DNA of 64,000 nucleotides from Naumovozyma dairenensis CBS 421 (taxonomy: Eukaryota; Ascomycota; Saccharomycetes; Saccharomycetales; Saccharomycetaceae). The translations under genes were made by a program, and so were the position numbers. The notes beneath the pieces are model-generated. The model ran no database searches, was not told where the DNA came from, and worked only from the letters and a program-made list of their open reading frames with translations. Within the stretch, counting starts at the first letter, position 1. The number at the start of each line of letters is the position of its first letter. Of this stretch, positions 62,201-64,000 are shown piece by piece. The stretch lies in assembly GCF_000227115.2 (NCBI RefSeq), contig NC_016479.1, positions 248,001 to 312,000 on the forward strand, read 5' to 3'.

Positions 62201-64000
62201 TTACAGAAGTGATGGGATTTTCGATTTATCACCCATTCCCTTTCTTTCATCACTATCTGGACCTTCAACGACCGTGTTCGTTGAAGATTTCAATTTTTCT
62301 AGTTTTTCACCGTTACAAACTTTTTCAATTTCTTTCGCATCTAAAGTTTCATATTCCATTAACCCTTGAGCTAACCTATGTAATTCTATATTTTTTTAGT
62401 CAAAAGTTTCCTTGTTCTTTCTTCAGATTCTTTTAATATTTCTATAACTTCTTTATCAGCTACATTCCGAATTGAATTTGACCAAGTTTCCCAATTTTCA
62501 GCAAGATTAACAGGGCCAACTTCATCACTCATACCATATTGTGTTATCATTGCTCTTGCTGTATTAGTAGCACTTTTCAAATCAGATCCACATCCACTTG
62601 TAGTATTATCTTTCCCATATATGAGTTCTTCAGCTATCTTACCACCCATACAAACGTCTAAAGTGGCTAAACATTCCTTTTTGGTAGTGTCAACTTTATC
62701 CATTTCAGGTAACTGGAATGTAATACCTAATGCTCTACCTCTTGGTAAAATGGTAGCTTTATATAATGGAGTAGCACCTGTAGTATACATAGCCATTATT
62801 GCATGACCAGCTTCATGGAATGCTGTAGCTCTTCTTGCAGCATCTGTCAAGACCATGGTCTTTCTTTCTGCTCCCATTAATATTTTATCCTTGGCCCATT
62901 CAAGATGTGACATATCTACAGCGATAGCATTTTGTTGGCATGCATACACTGCAGCCTGATTAACTAAATTAGATAATTCTGCACCCGATAAACCTGGTGT
63001 ACCTCTAGCGATAAGAGTAGGATCCACATCTGATGCCAATGTAACTTTTTTCATATGATGTTTCAAAATATCAGCACGTCCACGAACATCAGGTAAATCA
63101 ACATTAACAACTTTATCAAATCTACCAGGTCTTGTCAAAGCTTTATCTAATGCTTCAGGGAAATTGGTAGCACCAATAATAATGATCCCGGTACTTTGTG
63201 AAAACCCATCTAATTCCACTAACAATTGATTCAAAGTTTGTTTAGCATATGCTTGATCTTTAGGATTTCTTTTCCCACCAATAGCGTCCAATTCATCAAT
63301 GAAAATGATAGCTGGAGCTCTTGCACGAGCTTGTGAGAACAATTCACGAATTCTTTTAGCACCGACACCTACATAAACTTCATCGAATTCAGAACCTGAC
63401 ATGAAAAAGAAATCCACACCAGCTTCACCTGCTGTAGCTCTTGCTAATAATGTTTTACCAGTGCCCGGTGGACCCGTCAATAGAACACCTTTAGGTAAAG
63501 TACCACCTAATGATTCATATTTAGTTGGATCCTTAAGGAAGTCAACGATTTCTTCTAATTCAGCACGAGCTTCATCACAACCTTGTACGTCATCGAATTT
63601 AACGTTTGTCTTGGCTACATCTACTGATTTATCTGCTACTTCTGAATTTTTCAATAAGGAGGTATTTTCTGTTATATATTTGAAACCTTCAGTGATACCG
63701 TATGTCAAAAGACCAAATACAACAAGCCATTTAATCCATCTTGATATTATAGTGAAAGTAGATTCTGAGACTATGACATGTAATGGTTCCTTTCTTGATC
63801 CATAGAATGGAGAATATAAAGATGGGAAAGTGGAATGATAACTAGATGAATTAGAATTTGAACCAGATGATGCTAAAGATGGATTTACTGCACCGGCTGA
63901 ACTCGCAGTTAATAGGGTTTGTCTTACTGCGTCTGCCTCAGAATGTCTACCTATTCTTTGTAACGCTTCCATGTAAAGTTCCATACATTCTGGAGAGGAT
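62201..64000 (-). CDS. YME1: Yme1, mitochondrial i-AAA protease (5' end outside window; frameshift near 3' end)
   Basis: The frame is open from the right edge. It encodes a membrane segment (WIKWLVVFGLLTYGITEGF), Walker A GPPGTGKT, Walker B IIFIDELDAIGG, the second region of homology ATNFPEALDKALTRPGRFD and the zinc site HEAGH. The protease sits in the inner mitochondrial membrane facing the intermembrane space and degrades unfolded proteins. The frame stops at 62386, just after KLLTKK at a T7 run (62391-62397; A7 on the coding strand). One extra A would continue with ELHRLAQGLMEYETLDAKEI and VEGPDSDERK to a stop at 62201, matching the conserved Yme1 C-terminus. So the deletion is probably a homopolymer sequencing error, or a real recent frameshift. 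Confidence 0.93.

Overview
The window is a nuclear segment of a budding yeast of the Saccharomycetaceae. Every gene I could name has its best match in Saccharomyces cerevisiae. Genes are short and intron-poor. Spacers are AT-rich with many short tandem repeats, and there are two RNA polymerase III tRNA genes. The absence of SRO7 from its usual slot (it has a duplicate partner in S. cerevisiae) suggests a lineage that went through the whole-genome duplication. The base composition and repeat-rich spacers would suit Naumovozyma or Kazachstania, but the genus is a guess. A run of 20 N bases (47754-47773) marks a scaffold join.

Block 1 (1-19538) follows S. cerevisiae YDR176W to YDR170C: NGG1 (partial), RSM24, HMO1, ARG82, SUP35, HSP42, tRNA-Gln(UUG), SEC7. 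Between HSP42 and SEC7 lies about 4 kb of spacer with a decayed-looking membrane-protein reading frame. Block 2 is ACS2 alone (YLR153C in S. cerevisiae), between two rearrangement points. Block 3 (22967-64000) follows YPR040W down to YPR024W: TIP41, ERV2, SPO24, VMA13, GLN1, ARP7, HTS1, NTO1, CSR2, an extra amino-acid permease, APL4, YOP1 (with an intron), tRNA-Phe(GAA), ATH1, CCL1, YME1 (partial). SRO7 and YPR027C are missing from this block.

Most genes are housekeeping: translation (SUP35, HTS1, RSM24), chromatin and transcription (NGG1, HMO1, ARG82, ARP7, NTO1, CCL1), membrane traffic (SEC7, APL4, YOP1, CSR2), metabolism (ACS2, GLN1, ATH1), V-ATPase (VMA13), signalling (TIP41) and mitochondrial quality control (YME1).

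The most unusual items are these. (a) An ERV2 homologue keeps the FAD-binding motifs but has lost both redox-active cysteine pairs. (b) Two non-autonomous DNA transposon copies have hAT-like ends: a 336-bp element at 26558 with a perfect 8-bp target duplication, and an element of about 1.6 kb at 46433. (c) A permease more like bacterial LysP than the yeast CAN1/LYP1/ALP1 group is inserted between CSR2 and APL4. (d) There are single-base frameshifts at A7 runs in YME1 and ERV2, which look like homopolymer sequencing errors but need checking. (e) A 30-bp inverted repeat made of pentamers brackets TIP41.
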